Source of the DNA: an uncultured Neisseria sp.
GTDB lineage: Bacteria > Pseudomonadota > Gammaproteobacteria > Burkholderiales > Neisseriaceae
NCBI GenBank assembly: GCA_937919795.1
Contig: CALFOA010000201.1
Span: 1-11,019 of the forward strand
DNA: 11,019 bases
Direction of reading: 5' to 3'
Positions within the stretch are counted from its first letter, which is position 1. The number at the start of each line of letters is the position of its first letter. Both the position numbers and the translations under genes were made by a program. The notes below the pieces were generated by a model. The model had not been told where the DNA came from and made no database searches. It saw only the letters and a list, made by a program, of their open reading frames with translations. Below, piece after piece: positions 1 through 6,159 of the stretch.

Positions 1-5
1 CGCTT

Positions 6-1094
6 TCAACCGGCAAACAGCGGATTAAAACCGTCCGCTTCCAGCGCTTGAGCATAGCTCGGCAAGTCGGCGCCGTCCGGCAGCGGCGCATCCAGTTGGC
101 GGATATTTTCCACTTGGCATTCCACCATCAAATCCAAGAAATCCTGCTGGATGATTTCGATGCGCTCGGCCGGCGACAGCGGCCAGCTAAACACCTGCGG
201 CTGTAATTCAAACTGGCTGGCGGTGGCGTTAAAGCCAAACAGCAAACGGCCGCCCTCTTGCGCCGCCATCACCACGCCCACCCGCGGGCTTTGCAGGCGG
301 ATGGCGCGTATCGCATTGGCAGCGAACACGTCCAGCGCCATGCGCAAACGCATATGGCTGCCGTCCACCAACGCCTGCAAGGGCGTATCGGGCGATAACG
401 GATTGGCAAACAGCGTTAAGCCGGGCGCACTCAAGTTTTGCTGCCACACCTGCATCAGCGGCAACGCGGCTTCTTGCAGGTTCACCCCGAGCGACTCGCG
501 CAAGCCGGCTTCGCCGTAGCCCAGCGCAAACACCAGCTGCACCGATTGTCCGGCCGCAAACGGCAAGTCGTTTGCGGTAAAAGTAGCGGCAAATTCGGCG
601 GCGGCCGCTGCGTTTTGTTTGGCGGCAAACCACTGCCCCGCGTTCACCGCCGCCAAATCGGCAGACGACACCAAATGCGGAAACCAAGTAGCGCGGCTGA
701 ACGCACGGGTATGCGGATAATTAGCCAAACAAGCCGACAGCTCGGCGGTAGGCGCGGCAGCCGGCAAAGCGGCAGCCTGATTGGTACCCGCCACCAGCAC
801 CACCGGCAGCGCAAACCATTCCACTTCTGCTTCCGTTTTCGCGCCCAAGGTATCGGATAAAGCGGCCAGCAGCGCACGGTAGCTCGCTGCATCCGGCGCC
901 ATGCTCATCGCCACCGACAAGCCGAGATAATGGTTTTGGCTCAACATGGTGAAAATCGAAGCGCGCAAAGATTCAGCCGCCAGCTTGGCCTGCGCCCCGC
1001 CTTTGCCCTCGGCAATCTGGCCGGCATACATCAACAGCTCGTTTTTCACCGGATCGGTCGGGTAAGGTCGGGTATCGGGAAGAGCGCGTAACAT
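6..1094 (-). CDS. conserved hypothetical protein, function unknown (362 aa)
   Basis: I do not recognise the family. The frame is complete: ATG at the right end, TGA at positions 6-8. A GGAGA SD-like motif lies about ten bases before the ATG, and a good TATAAT box sits a little further upstream, so it looks like a genuinely expressed gene. The protein has no signal peptide and no clear membrane span, so it is probably cytoplasmic. The middle (about residues 105-185) is rich in alanine, with stretches such as AAALPAAAP and AAAAAEFAA. Only two cysteines are visible (about 122 and 326), and I see no nucleotide-binding, metal-binding or catalytic motif. The C-terminal part (about 280-362) reads as a compact mixed alpha/beta region with several acidic residues and ends NPLFAG. 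It lies in the same direction as the MerR gene upstream, about 100 bases away, but its own promoter argues for separate transcription. No function is assigned. Confidence 0.75.
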   Translation of the reverse strand: MLRALPDTRPYPTDPVKNELLMYAGQIAEGKGGAQAKLAAESLRASIFTMLSQNHYLGLSVAMSMAPDAASYRALLAALSDTLGAKTEAEVEWFALPVVLVAGTNQAAALPAAAPTAELSACLANYPHTRAFSRATWFPHLVSSADLAAVNAGQWFAAKQNAAAAAEFAATFTANDLPFAAGQSVQLVFALGYGEAGLRESLGVNLQEAALPLMQVWQQNLSAPGLTLFANPLSPDTPLQALVDGSHMRLRMALDVFAANAIRAIRLQSPRVGVVMAAQEGGRLLFGFNATASQFELQPQVFSWPLSPAERIEIIQQDFLDLMVECQVENIRQLDAPLPDGADLPSYAQALEADGFNPLFAG

Positions 1095-1132
1095 AAAAAT
1101 AGGTCTCCAAAACCGGAATAGAATGGTTGGGA

Positions 1133-1162
1133 ATTATAGCGAAGAAAAGGGATAAATCCTAA
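1133..1162 (-). promoter_or_regulatory. probable sigma-70 promoter of the 362-aa hypothetical gene
   Basis: On the minus strand a perfect TATAAT occupies 1133-1138. A weak TTAGGA at 1157-1162 lies 18 bases upstream as a possible -35. Transcription would start around 1126, giving a leader of about 32 bases that contains the GGAGA ribosome site. The -10 is strong by eye and the -35 is poor (three of six bases). Confidence 0.45.
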
Positions 1163-1195
1163 TAGAACGCGGCCGAATTTTGCAAGGCAACCCGC

Positions 1196-1588
1196 TTATG
1201 ATTCGGCTGCCAAACCGTTTAAAATCGGGCAATCCGCCTGCTCACCGCCGTCGCAACAATCGTGCCAGCGCTGCAAGGTATCCGCCATACGTTGCAATTC
1301 ACTGATTTTCTCCGCCAATTCCTGAATATGCTCGGCGGTAATCCGTTTCACCTCGCGCCTGCTGCGCTGCGGATTGCGTTGCAATTGCAGCAACCGTTCG
1401 ATTTGTTTTAAAGAAAAACCGACATCCCGCGCATGGCGGATAAAACGCAGTGTTTCGAGTTCCTCAGCAGTATATTGCCGGTAGCCGCTGTCGCTGCGCT
1501 CTGCTGGCGGCAACAAGCCGTTTTTCTCATAATCGCGGATTTGTTTGCTGCTCAACCCGCTCAAGCGGGCGGCTTCACTGATGTTCAT
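1196..1588 (-). CDS. cueR: CueR-like MerR-family copper-responsive regulator
   Basis: This is a 130-residue MerR-family DNA-binding regulator. The N-terminal winged helix-turn-helix starts MNISEAARLSGLSSKQIRDYEKNG and is followed by the family hallmark GYRQYTAEE (about 35-43). A long coiled-coil dimerisation helix spans about 80-108, and a C-terminal metal loop holds Cys111, Cys112 and Cys120 in CCDGGEQADCPIL. Cys112 and Cys120 fall at the same numbers as the two Cu(I) ligands of E. coli CueR, and ADCPI is the CueR signature. In the family, a dimer bound between widely spaced -35 and -10 boxes twists the promoter when it binds Cu(I)/Ag(I)/Au(I) and turns on copper export genes. The residue at 77, serine in CueR and important for selecting monovalent metal, is arginine here (the sequence reads NPQRSRREVK). 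An AAGGAA ribosome site precedes the ATG. No copper ATPase or chaperone gene is in view, so the target is unknown. The family call is firm; the exact metal is inferred. Confidence 0.88.
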   Translation of the reverse strand: MNISEAARLSGLSSKQIRDYEKNGLLPPAERSDSGYRQYTAEELETLRFIRHARDVGFSLKQIERLLQLQRNPQRSRREVKRITAEHIQELAEKISELQRMADTLQRWHDCCDGGEQADCPILNGLAAES

Positions 1589-1607
1589 AGAATTTCCTTG
1601 GCTATGG

Positions 1608-1647
1608 AATGCCTGTCTGAAAACTTATCTTTTTTCAGACAGGCATT
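1608..1647. repeat. inverted pair of DNA uptake sequences forming a 16-bp hairpin
   Basis: TGCCTGTCTGAA at 1610-1621 faces its reverse complement at 1634-1645. With flanking bases the arms pair perfectly over 16 bp (1608-1623 with 1632-1647) around an 8-base loop. Facing DUS pairs in Neisseriaceae commonly act as transcription terminators as well as uptake signals. Its position is odd: it lies 19 bases before the start codon of the MerR gene and within the gap between two divergent genes, where no upstream gene needs terminating. Confidence 0.85.
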
Positions 1648-1703
1648 AGTGCAAACTGGCCATTCCAAATTATTCAGATTTTTAGGGCAAAAAAGATGAT
1701 GAT

Positions 1704-1736
1704 ATATGTATTGTCAGCTTGCCCTAGAGGTCAAGC
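1704..1736 (-). promoter_or_regulatory. MerR-type operator/promoter candidate (regulator side)
   Basis: A 20-base imperfect dyad at 1717-1736 (half-sites GCTTGCCC and GGTCAAGC, 8 of 10 pairs matching) contains, on the minus strand, a TTGACC -35 box at 1729-1734. This resembles the start of CueR-type promoters, where the dyad fills a stretched 19-20 bp spacer. A -10 at the expected distance would fall around 1703-1710 (TACATA or ACATAT on the minus strand), a poor match, as is common for MerR-activated promoters. This could drive and autoregulate the MerR gene. The operator call rests on the shape and location of the dyad and is inferred. Confidence 0.5.
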
Positions 1737-1750
1737 CTAAAATGTTTCGG

Positions 1751-1756
1751 TATAAT
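1751..1756 (+). promoter_or_regulatory. -10 box, probable promoter of the ETF-QO gene
   Basis: A perfect TATAAT lies on the plus strand 90 bases before the ETF-QO start codon. No good -35 is present at the usual distance. The bases 16-17 upstream (about 1728-1734) read AGGTCAA and fall inside the right half of the MerR-type dyad. If this box is used, the leader is about 84 bases long and a regulator bound to the dyad would touch this promoter too. Confidence 0.45.
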
Positions 1757-1846
1757 TAAACTATTTATAGCCAACACATAAGGGCAAAGTCTGCCGATAC
1801 AACTAGGCTTCCGCCCTTACACTCAAAAATAACACAGGAACCCACC

Positions 1847-3505
1847 ATGACCACCCTCGAACGCGACAGTATGCAATATGATGTAGTAATCGTCGGCGCC
1901 GGCCCCGCAGGCCTGAGCGCCGCCATTCGCTTGAAGCAGTTGGCGGCAGCCGCCGGGCGCGAAGTGAGCGTGTGCGTGGTGGAAAAAGGTTCGGAAGTGG
2001 GCGCTAACATCTTATCCGGCGCGGTGATCGATCCGGTCGCCCTCAGCGAATTGCTGCCCGATTGGCAACAAAACGGTGCGCCGATTAGCCGCAGCGTTAC
2101 CCGCGATCGCGTGATGTTCTTCACCGAAAACAAAGCCTACCAACTGCCGACTACCCCCTGCTTCCAAAACCACGGCAACTACATCATCAGCCTAGGCCTG
2201 CTCTGCCGCTGGCTGGCCGAACAAGCCGAAGCCTTGGGGGTAGAAATCTATCCCGGCTTTGCCGCTTCGGAAATCCTCTACCATGCCGACGGCTCGGTAA
2301 AAGGCATTGCCACCGGCAATATGGGCATCGGTAAAGACGGCGAACCCACCGACGCCTTCCAGCCCGGCATGGAATTACATGCCCAGCAAACTCTGCTGGC
2401 CGAAGGCTGCCGCGGCTCGCTCAGCAAACAGCTTATCCAGCGTTTCGCGCTTGATAACGACAGCCAGCCGCAAACCTACGGCCTCGGCATCAAAGAAATC
2501 TGGGAAGTCGAACCCGGCAAAAGCCGCCCCGGCGAGGTGATGCACTCCACCGGCTGGCCGCTCGACAGCCAAACCTACGGCGGCTCCTTTGTTTACCATC
2601 TCGACGATAACCAAATCGCCATCGGCTTCGTGGTCGGCCTCGACTATAAAAACCCCTATCTCTCGCCGTTTGAAGAATTTCAACGTTTCAAAACCCATCC
2701 CGAAATCCGCACCATGCTGGAAGGCGGCCGTCGTATCGCCTATGGCGCCCGCACCTTAATCGAAGGCGGCCTGCAATCGCTGCCCAAGCTCACCGTACCC
2801 GGTGCCGCGCTGATCGGCGATGCCGCAGGCTTCCTCAACGTACCGCGCATCAAAGGCATCCACACTTCCATCAAATCCGCCATGCTGGCCGCCGAAGCGC
2901 TGTTCCCGCTGCTGGAAGAAAGCGAATCCGTTGAAGCAGCTACCACCAACCCGGAAGCACTCGCCTACCAAAACCTGTTTGAAACCAGCTGGCTCTATCG
3001 CGAGCTGCACGAAGTCCGCAACATCCGCCCCTCCTTCCAATGGGGCTTATGGGCAGCCTTCGCCTATACCGGGCTGGAACAATATCTGTTTAAAGGCCGC
3101 ACCCCTTGGACACTAAAACACCGCCACAGCGACCACGCCGCCACCCGCAAAGCCGCAGCCAGCCGCCCCATCGAGTACCCGAAACCCGACGGCAAACTCA
3201 CCTTCGACCGCCTGAGCAGCGTGTTCCTTGCCAACCTCAGCCACGAAGAAAACCAACCCAGCCACCTCACCCTGCGCAACCCTTCCACCATGATTTCGGT
3301 GAACCAGCGCGAATACGCCAGCCCGGAAACCCGCTACTGCCCCGCCGGCGTGTATGAAATCATAGAAGAAAGCGGCCAGCCCAAGCTGCAAATCAACGCC
3401 GCCAACTGCGTACATTGCAAAGCCTGCGACATTAAAGACCCAACCCAGAACATCACTTGGGTCTGCCCCGAAGGCGGCAGCGGGCCGAATTATGGTGCGA
3501 TGTAA
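1847..3505 (+). CDS. electron transfer flavoprotein-ubiquinone oxidoreductase (ETF-QO)
   Basis: This enzyme takes electrons from reduced electron transfer flavoprotein (fed by acyl-CoA and other flavin dehydrogenases) and passes them to ubiquinone at the inner membrane. The 552-residue chain starts with an FAD dinucleotide-binding motif, DVVIVGAGPAG (residues 12-22). It also carries GDAAGFLNVPRIKGIHT, typical of the family's second FAD contact and quinone region. It ends in a [4Fe-4S] domain with Cys498 (RYCPAGVYE) and Cys521, Cys524 and Cys527 (NCVHCKACDIKDP), all four ligands of human ETFDH, followed by PEGGSGPNY. Length is normal for the bacterial form, which lacks the mitochondrial leader. 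The ATG at 1847 has AGGAA six bases before it; the internal ATG at 1871 lacks an SD, so the first start is preferred. No etfA/etfB genes are beside it here. It is divergent from the MerR gene and followed by about 200 non-coding bases. Confidence 0.95.
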   Translation: MTTLERDSMQYDVVIVGAGPAGLSAAIRLKQLAAAAGREVSVCVVEKGSEVGANILSGAVIDPVALSELLPDWQQNGAPISRSVTRDRVMFFTENKAYQLPTTPCFQNHGNYIISLGLLCRWLAEQAEALGVEIYPGFAASEILYHADGSVKGIATGNMGIGKDGEPTDAFQPGMELHAQQTLLAEGCRGSLSKQLIQRFALDNDSQPQTYGLGIKEIWEVEPGKSRPGEVMHSTGWPLDSQTYGGSFVYHLDDNQIAIGFVVGLDYKNPYLSPFEEFQRFKTHPEIRTMLEGGRRIAYGARTLIEGGLQSLPKLTVPGAALIGDAAGFLNVPRIKGIHTSIKSAMLAAEALFPLLEESESVEAATTNPEALAYQNLFETSWLYRELHEVRNIRPSFQWGLWAAFAYTGLEQYLFKGRTPWTLKHRHSDHAATRKAAASRPIEYPKPDGKLTFDRLSSVFLANLSHEENQPSHLTLRNPSTMISVNQREYASPETRYCPAGVYEIIEESGQPKLQINAANCVHCKACDIKDPTQNITWVCPEGGSGPNYGAM

Positions 3506-3579
3506 AAGATGTTGATTGGCATAGGCGGGACTTGCAAGCATTTGAATATGAGAAATTTCCACTCCATCAGCAACCTATT

Positions 3580-3604
3580 CCTTCCCTCGTCCGGCGTGGG
3601 AAGG
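3580..3604. repeat. short GC-rich hairpin, REP-like
   Basis: CCTTCCC (3580-3586) pairs with GGGAAGG (3598-3604) around an 11-base loop, and is followed by a purine-rich CTAGGAAGGGGGTGG tail. It sits about 75 bases after the ETF-QO stop. It lacks a T-run, so it is a weak terminator at best. The stem plus tail layout resembles small palindromic intergenic repeats seen in many proteobacteria, but I see only one copy here. The remaining bases of the 3506-3706 gap show nothing I can name apart from the DUS at its end. Confidence 0.4.
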
Positions 3605-3689
3605 CTAGGAAGGGGGTGGCAGGTTTCACTTAAGCAACCAAACGAATACCACATTAGCTAATACACAGCCCGCGTTCCCATAAAAACCT

Positions 3690-3701
3690 TTCAGACAGGC
3701 A
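3690..3701 (-). repeat. DNA uptake sequence (single copy) overlapping a ribosome-binding region
   Basis: The reverse complement of TGCCTGTCTGAA lies immediately before the glyoxalase-like gene. Its AGG (3697-3699) is seven bases from the ATG at 3707 and is the only SD-like element there. No partner copy lies near enough to make a hairpin, so this one is not a terminator. Confidence 0.85.
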
Positions 3702-3706
3702 TTCCC

Positions 3707-4084
3707 ATGCGTATCCATCACATCGCCCTAATCGCATCCGATTACCAAACTTCCAAACGCTTCTACACCGAAACCCTCGGCCTCACCGTCCTCGCCGAAC
3801 ACTACTGCGCCGCCCGCGACTCCTGGAAGCTCGATTTAGGCATAGACGGCCATTACGTATTGGAACTGTTCTCCTTCCCCAACCCGCCGCCCCGCCCCAG
3901 CCACCCCGAAGCCTGCGGCCTGCGCCATCTGGCGTTCGCCGTTGCCGATGTTGCCGAAAAGCACGCCGAATTAAGCGCCGCCGGCGTGGGCTGCGAAGCG
4001 ATACGCATAGACGAATACACCGATAAACCGTTTTTCTTTATCGCCGACCCCGACGGTTTGCCGATTGAGTTTTACGGCGAATAA
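3707..4084 (+). CDS. yaeR: YaeR-type VOC-superfamily (glyoxalase I-like) metalloprotein
   Basis: This 125-residue single-domain protein belongs to the vicinal-oxygen-chelate fold and closely resembles E. coli YaeR and Streptococcus SMU1112c. Matching stretches include RDSWKLDL, LELFSFP, HPEACGLRHLAF and ADPDGLPIEFY. The expected metal ligands are His5 (HHIAL), Glu53 (LELF), His74 (RHLAF) and Glu121 (IEFY). Two beta-alpha-beta-beta-beta units form the metal cavity, and the active unit is normally a dimer. The substrate of this subfamily is not established, and I do not claim methylglyoxal detoxification. It is cytoplasmic, with no signal sequence. The start is fixed by the family N-terminus (MRIHHIAL); the ribosome site appears to be built into a DNA uptake sequence. 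The gene is monocistronic and converges on lpdA. Confidence 0.9.
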   Translation: MRIHHIALIASDYQTSKRFYTETLGLTVLAEHYCAARDSWKLDLGIDGHYVLELFSFPNPPPRPSHPEACGLRHLAFAVADVAEKHAELSAAGVGCEAIRIDEYTDKPFFFIADPDGLPIEFYGE

Positions 4085-4117
4085 AACGCTAATCAGCCGA
4101 TTATCATCCTCAATTAA

Positions 4118-4162
4118 AATGCCTGTCTGAAAACCAACGTAATTAGTTTTCAGACAGGCATT
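4118..4162 (+). terminator. DUS-pair hairpin, terminator of the glyoxalase-like gene
   Basis: Two facing uptake sequences (4120-4131 and 4149-4160) form a perfect 17-bp stem (4118-4134 with 4146-4162) around an 11-base loop, 33 bases after the yaeR-like stop codon. The stem itself carries A and T runs; no long T-run follows it. Paired DUS hairpins in convergent gaps are the usual neisserial terminators. Confidence 0.75.
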
Positions 4163-4180
4163 CTGTCTTCCATACCACCA

Positions 4181-4227
4181 TAAAAACCACCCTATGCCTG
4201 TCTGAAAAAACAGCGGCACAGGGTGGT
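4181..4227 (-). terminator. rho-independent terminator of lpdA with an embedded DUS
   Basis: Read on the minus strand, ACCACCCT (4220-4227) pairs with AGGGTGGT (4186-4193). The stem continues after one mismatch through GCC/GGC pairs, and TTTTTA follows directly (4181-4186). This is a textbook intrinsic terminator 49 bases after the lpdA stop. An uptake sequence (4195-4206) makes up one inner arm and part of the loop. Confidence 0.8.
4195..4206 (+). repeat. DNA uptake sequence inside the lpdA terminator
   Basis: This is an exact TGCCTGTCTGAA, the third copy within 90 bases. Unlike the neighbouring pair, it forms a hairpin with unrelated flanking sequence rather than with another DUS. Confidence 0.85.
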
Positions 4228-4275
4228 GAGATTCAACGCAACGGCTCATTTAAGCCGCTTGTTGTCGATAACGTA

Positions 4276-5709
4276 TTAACCGTGCAAGGCGCGTTTGTCT
4301 GCAGCCAGGCAGGCTTCGTGTACCACTTCCGACAAGGTCGGGTGGGCGTGGATGATGCGGGCGAAGTCTTCGCTGCTGGCACGGAATTCCAAGCCGACCA
4401 CGCCTTCGGTAACCAGTTCACTCACAATCGGGCCGATCATGTGTACGCCCAATAAACGGTCGGTTTTGGCATCGGCCAATACTTTTACGGTGCCTTTGGC
4501 TTTACCCAAGGCCAGTGCGCGGCCGTTGGCGCCGAAGCCTGAAGTGCCTTTTTTGTATTCCACGCCTTCGGCTTTCAACTGCTCTTCGGTTTTGCCCACC
4601 CAAGCGATTTCGGGGTCGGTGTAAATCACAAACGGAATGCTGTTGAAATCGATATGCGGTTTTTGACCGGCGATGCGCTCAGCCACGGCCACGCCTTCAT
4701 CGCTGGCTTTGTGTGCCAGCATCGGGCCGCGTACCACGTCGCCAATCGCCCAAACATTAGGCAGGTTGGTGTGGCATTCGTCGTCCACTTTCACAAAACC
4801 TCGCTCGTCTTTTTCCAAGCCCACGACTTCAGCATTCAAGCCGTTGGTGTTGGGGATACGGCCGATGGAAACGATCAGTTTGTCGAACACTTCAGTTTTT
4901 GCTTCACCTTGGGCGGTTTCGAATTTCACTTCCACACCCTTGGCTACGTTTTTGATGTCGCCGATTTTCACGCCGAGCTCAATGTTCAAGCCCTGCTCTT
5001 TGGTGAAGTATTTGAAGGCTTCTTTGGCGATTTGCTGGTCGGCAGCGGCCAGGAAAGTCGGCATGGCTTCCAGAATGGTCACATCGGAACCAACGCGGTT
5101 CCATACTGAACCCATTTCCAACCCGATCACGCCGGAACCGATGATGCCGAGCTTGGCCGGCACTGCAGTCAGGTTCAGCGCGCCTTCGTTATCAAGCACG
5201 TTTACGTTGTCAATCGCGATTTGCGGCAGTGGGCGCGGTACGGAACCGGTGGCGACGATCACATGCTTGGCTTCCACCACGCTTTTCTCGCCTTTGTTGT
5301 CTACTTCGATTTGGTACAGATCGCCGTTTTTGCCGACAAACGAACCTTTGCCGTGCAGGCTTTCTACTTTGTTCTTTTTAAACAGGAAAGCCACGCCGCC
5401 GGTGAGCTTGTTGACGATACCGTCTTTGCGCTCCACCATTTTGGCGGCATCAAATTTTACGTCGCCCACGCTGATGCCGTGTTCGGCAAAATCGTGCTGC
5501 GCCGCATGGAAATGCTCGCTCGATTGCAGCAGTGCTTTAGAGGGAATACAACCCACGTTCAAGCAGGTACCGCCTAAGGCCGGTGCATCGCCCGCTTTAT
5601 TTACGCCTGCATCGATACAGGCGGTTTTGAAACCCAGCTGGGCGGCGCGGATAGCGGCTACATAACCGCCGGGGCCAGCGCCGATGACCACTACGTCAAA
5701 TTGTGACAT
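4276..5709 (-). CDS. lpdA: dihydrolipoyl dehydrogenase (E3 of 2-oxoglutarate dehydrogenase)
   Basis: This flavoenzyme reoxidises the dihydrolipoyl arm of E2, passing electrons through a disulfide and FAD to NAD+. The 477-residue chain begins [15 protein letters not shown] (FAD site, residues 10-15). Its redox-active disulfide is Cys49-Cys54 in [14 protein letters not shown] second GxGxxG ([11 protein letters not shown]) binds NAD, and [13 protein letters not shown] contacts FAD. The dimer-interface base is His456 with Glu461 in HAHPTLSE. The length is that of a plain E3, without the extra N-terminal lipoyl domain of the neisserial pyruvate-dehydrogenase E3 (P64k), which agrees with its place beside sucAB. 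An AAGGATAA ribosome site lies before the ATG. It is downstream of the small lipoprotein gene (88-base gap) and ends in a strong terminator. Confidence 0.97.
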   Translation of the reverse strand: MSQFDVVVIGAGPGGYVAAIRAAQLGFKTACIDAGVNKAGDAPALGGTCLNVGCIPSKALLQSSEHFHAAQHDFAEHGISVGDVKFDAAKMVERKDGIVNKLTGGVAFLFKKNKVESLHGKGSFVGKNGDLYQIEVDNKGEKSVVEAKHVIVATGSVPRPLPQIAIDNVNVLDNEGALNLTAVPAKLGIIGSGVIGLEMGSVWNRVGSDVTILEAMPTFLAAADQQIAKEAFKYFTKEQGLNIELGVKIGDIKNVAKGVEVKFETAQGEAKTEVFDKLIVSIGRIPNTNGLNAEVVGLEKDERGFVKVDDECHTNLPNVWAIGDVVRGPMLAHKASDEGVAVAERIAGQKPHIDFNSIPFVIYTDPEIAWVGKTEEQLKAEGVEYKKGTSGFGANGRALALGKAKGTVKVLADAKTDRLLGVHMIGPIVSELVTEGVVGLEFRASSEDFARIIHAHPTLSEVVHEACLAADKRALHG

Positions 5710-5749
5710 CTTGTTTATCCTTTTTATCTGATATTTTTAAACATCAATA

Positions 5750-5761
5750 TGCCCGTCTGAA
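5750..5761 (+). repeat. variant DNA uptake sequence upstream of lpdA
   Basis: TGCCCGTCTGAA differs from the local consensus at one base (T to C at the fifth position) but keeps GTCTGAA. With the following bases it makes a mini-hairpin GTCTG-AAAAA-CAGAC (5755-5769). It lies 40 bases before the lpdA start codon, in the lpdA leader. Confidence 0.6.
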
Positions 5762-5797
5762 AAACAGACACAATCCTATTTCAGTAATATATTTCGG

Positions 5798-6046
5798 TTA
5801 GCGGCAAGATCTGCGCTCTACGACTTGGCCGGTTACATTATTGGTCACTTTAATAATGGCATTTGGATAGGTTTTGCACAAAGTTTCGCGCGCAATTCCT
5901 ATGCCTTCTTTGTTGCTGTCCAAATCCGCTCGTTTGCTCAACAGACGTCCTTGTTTGTTATAAGCTTGAACCGAGTAAGCATTGGATGCCGCACAGGCTG
6001 CCAAAAACATCACCGCAGTAGATAAGCAAAAAAGTTTTGCCTTCAT
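5798..6046 (-). CDS. small predicted lipoprotein, function unknown
   Basis: I do not recognise the family. The frame opens at 6061 with four possible ATGs in its first six codons. I choose the one at 6046 because AGGA at 6055-6058 then lies eight bases upstream, while the first ATG overlaps that ribosome site. The product is 82 residues and begins MKAKLFCLSTAVMFLAAC: a short basic start, a hydrophobic stretch and a LAAC lipobox, with Cys18 as the predicted lipidated residue. The mature part is only about 65 residues, mixed charged and polar, with two further cysteines (57 and 81) that could form a disulfide in the periplasm. The alanine and serine after the lipid cysteine do not give an inner-membrane retention aspartate, so outer-membrane sorting is plausible. 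It sits between sucB and lpdA on the same strand, where a cell-envelope protein is not expected. Confidence 0.75.
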   Translation of the reverse strand: MKAKLFCLSTAVMFLAACAASNAYSVQAYNKQGRLLSKRADLDSNKEGIGIARETLCKTYPNAIIKVTNNVTGQVVERRSCR

Positions 6047-6123
6047 GTTCATCATCCTCATTTATCGAGTTTATTCCGTTAATATCTCATTAATCCGGTG
6101 TTTCGGTTTGCCGTGAAGCGAAA

Positions 6124-6153
6124 CCGCGTGCCAACCGGAAGATTGGCACGCGG
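6124..6153 (-). terminator. hairpin after sucB, probable terminator or processing site
   Basis: A perfect 11-bp stem, CCGCGTGCCAA (6124-6134) with TTGGCACGCGG (6143-6153), has an 8-base loop and begins six bases after the sucB stop on the minus strand. Only TTTCG follows, so it may be a partial terminator or a 3'-end stabiliser. It contains no DUS. Confidence 0.6.
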
Positions 6154-6159
6154 ATCATG

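Noticed and set aside
1433..1699. A plus-strand frame overlapping the MerR gene and the DUS hairpin
   Set aside because: It is mostly antisense to the MerR coding region and then runs through the hairpin; there is no SD.
1720..1756. A plus-strand MerR-type promoter pairing TTGCCC with TATAAT
   Set aside because: The spacing would be 26 bases, longer than the 19-20 used by this family, so the dyad fits the minus-strand promoter better.
1608..4227. CRISPR-like or mobile-element signal from the repeated 12-base word
   Set aside because: The copies are irregularly spaced, face both ways and match a DNA uptake sequence; there is no spacer pattern, transposase or target duplication.
4673..5665. 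A long open frame (330 codons) on the plus strand opposite lpdA
   Set aside because: It lies wholly antisense to a clear lpdA. Its product is low-complexity (S/T/P-rich), as expected from the complement of a codon-biased gene, and it has no ribosome site or motif.
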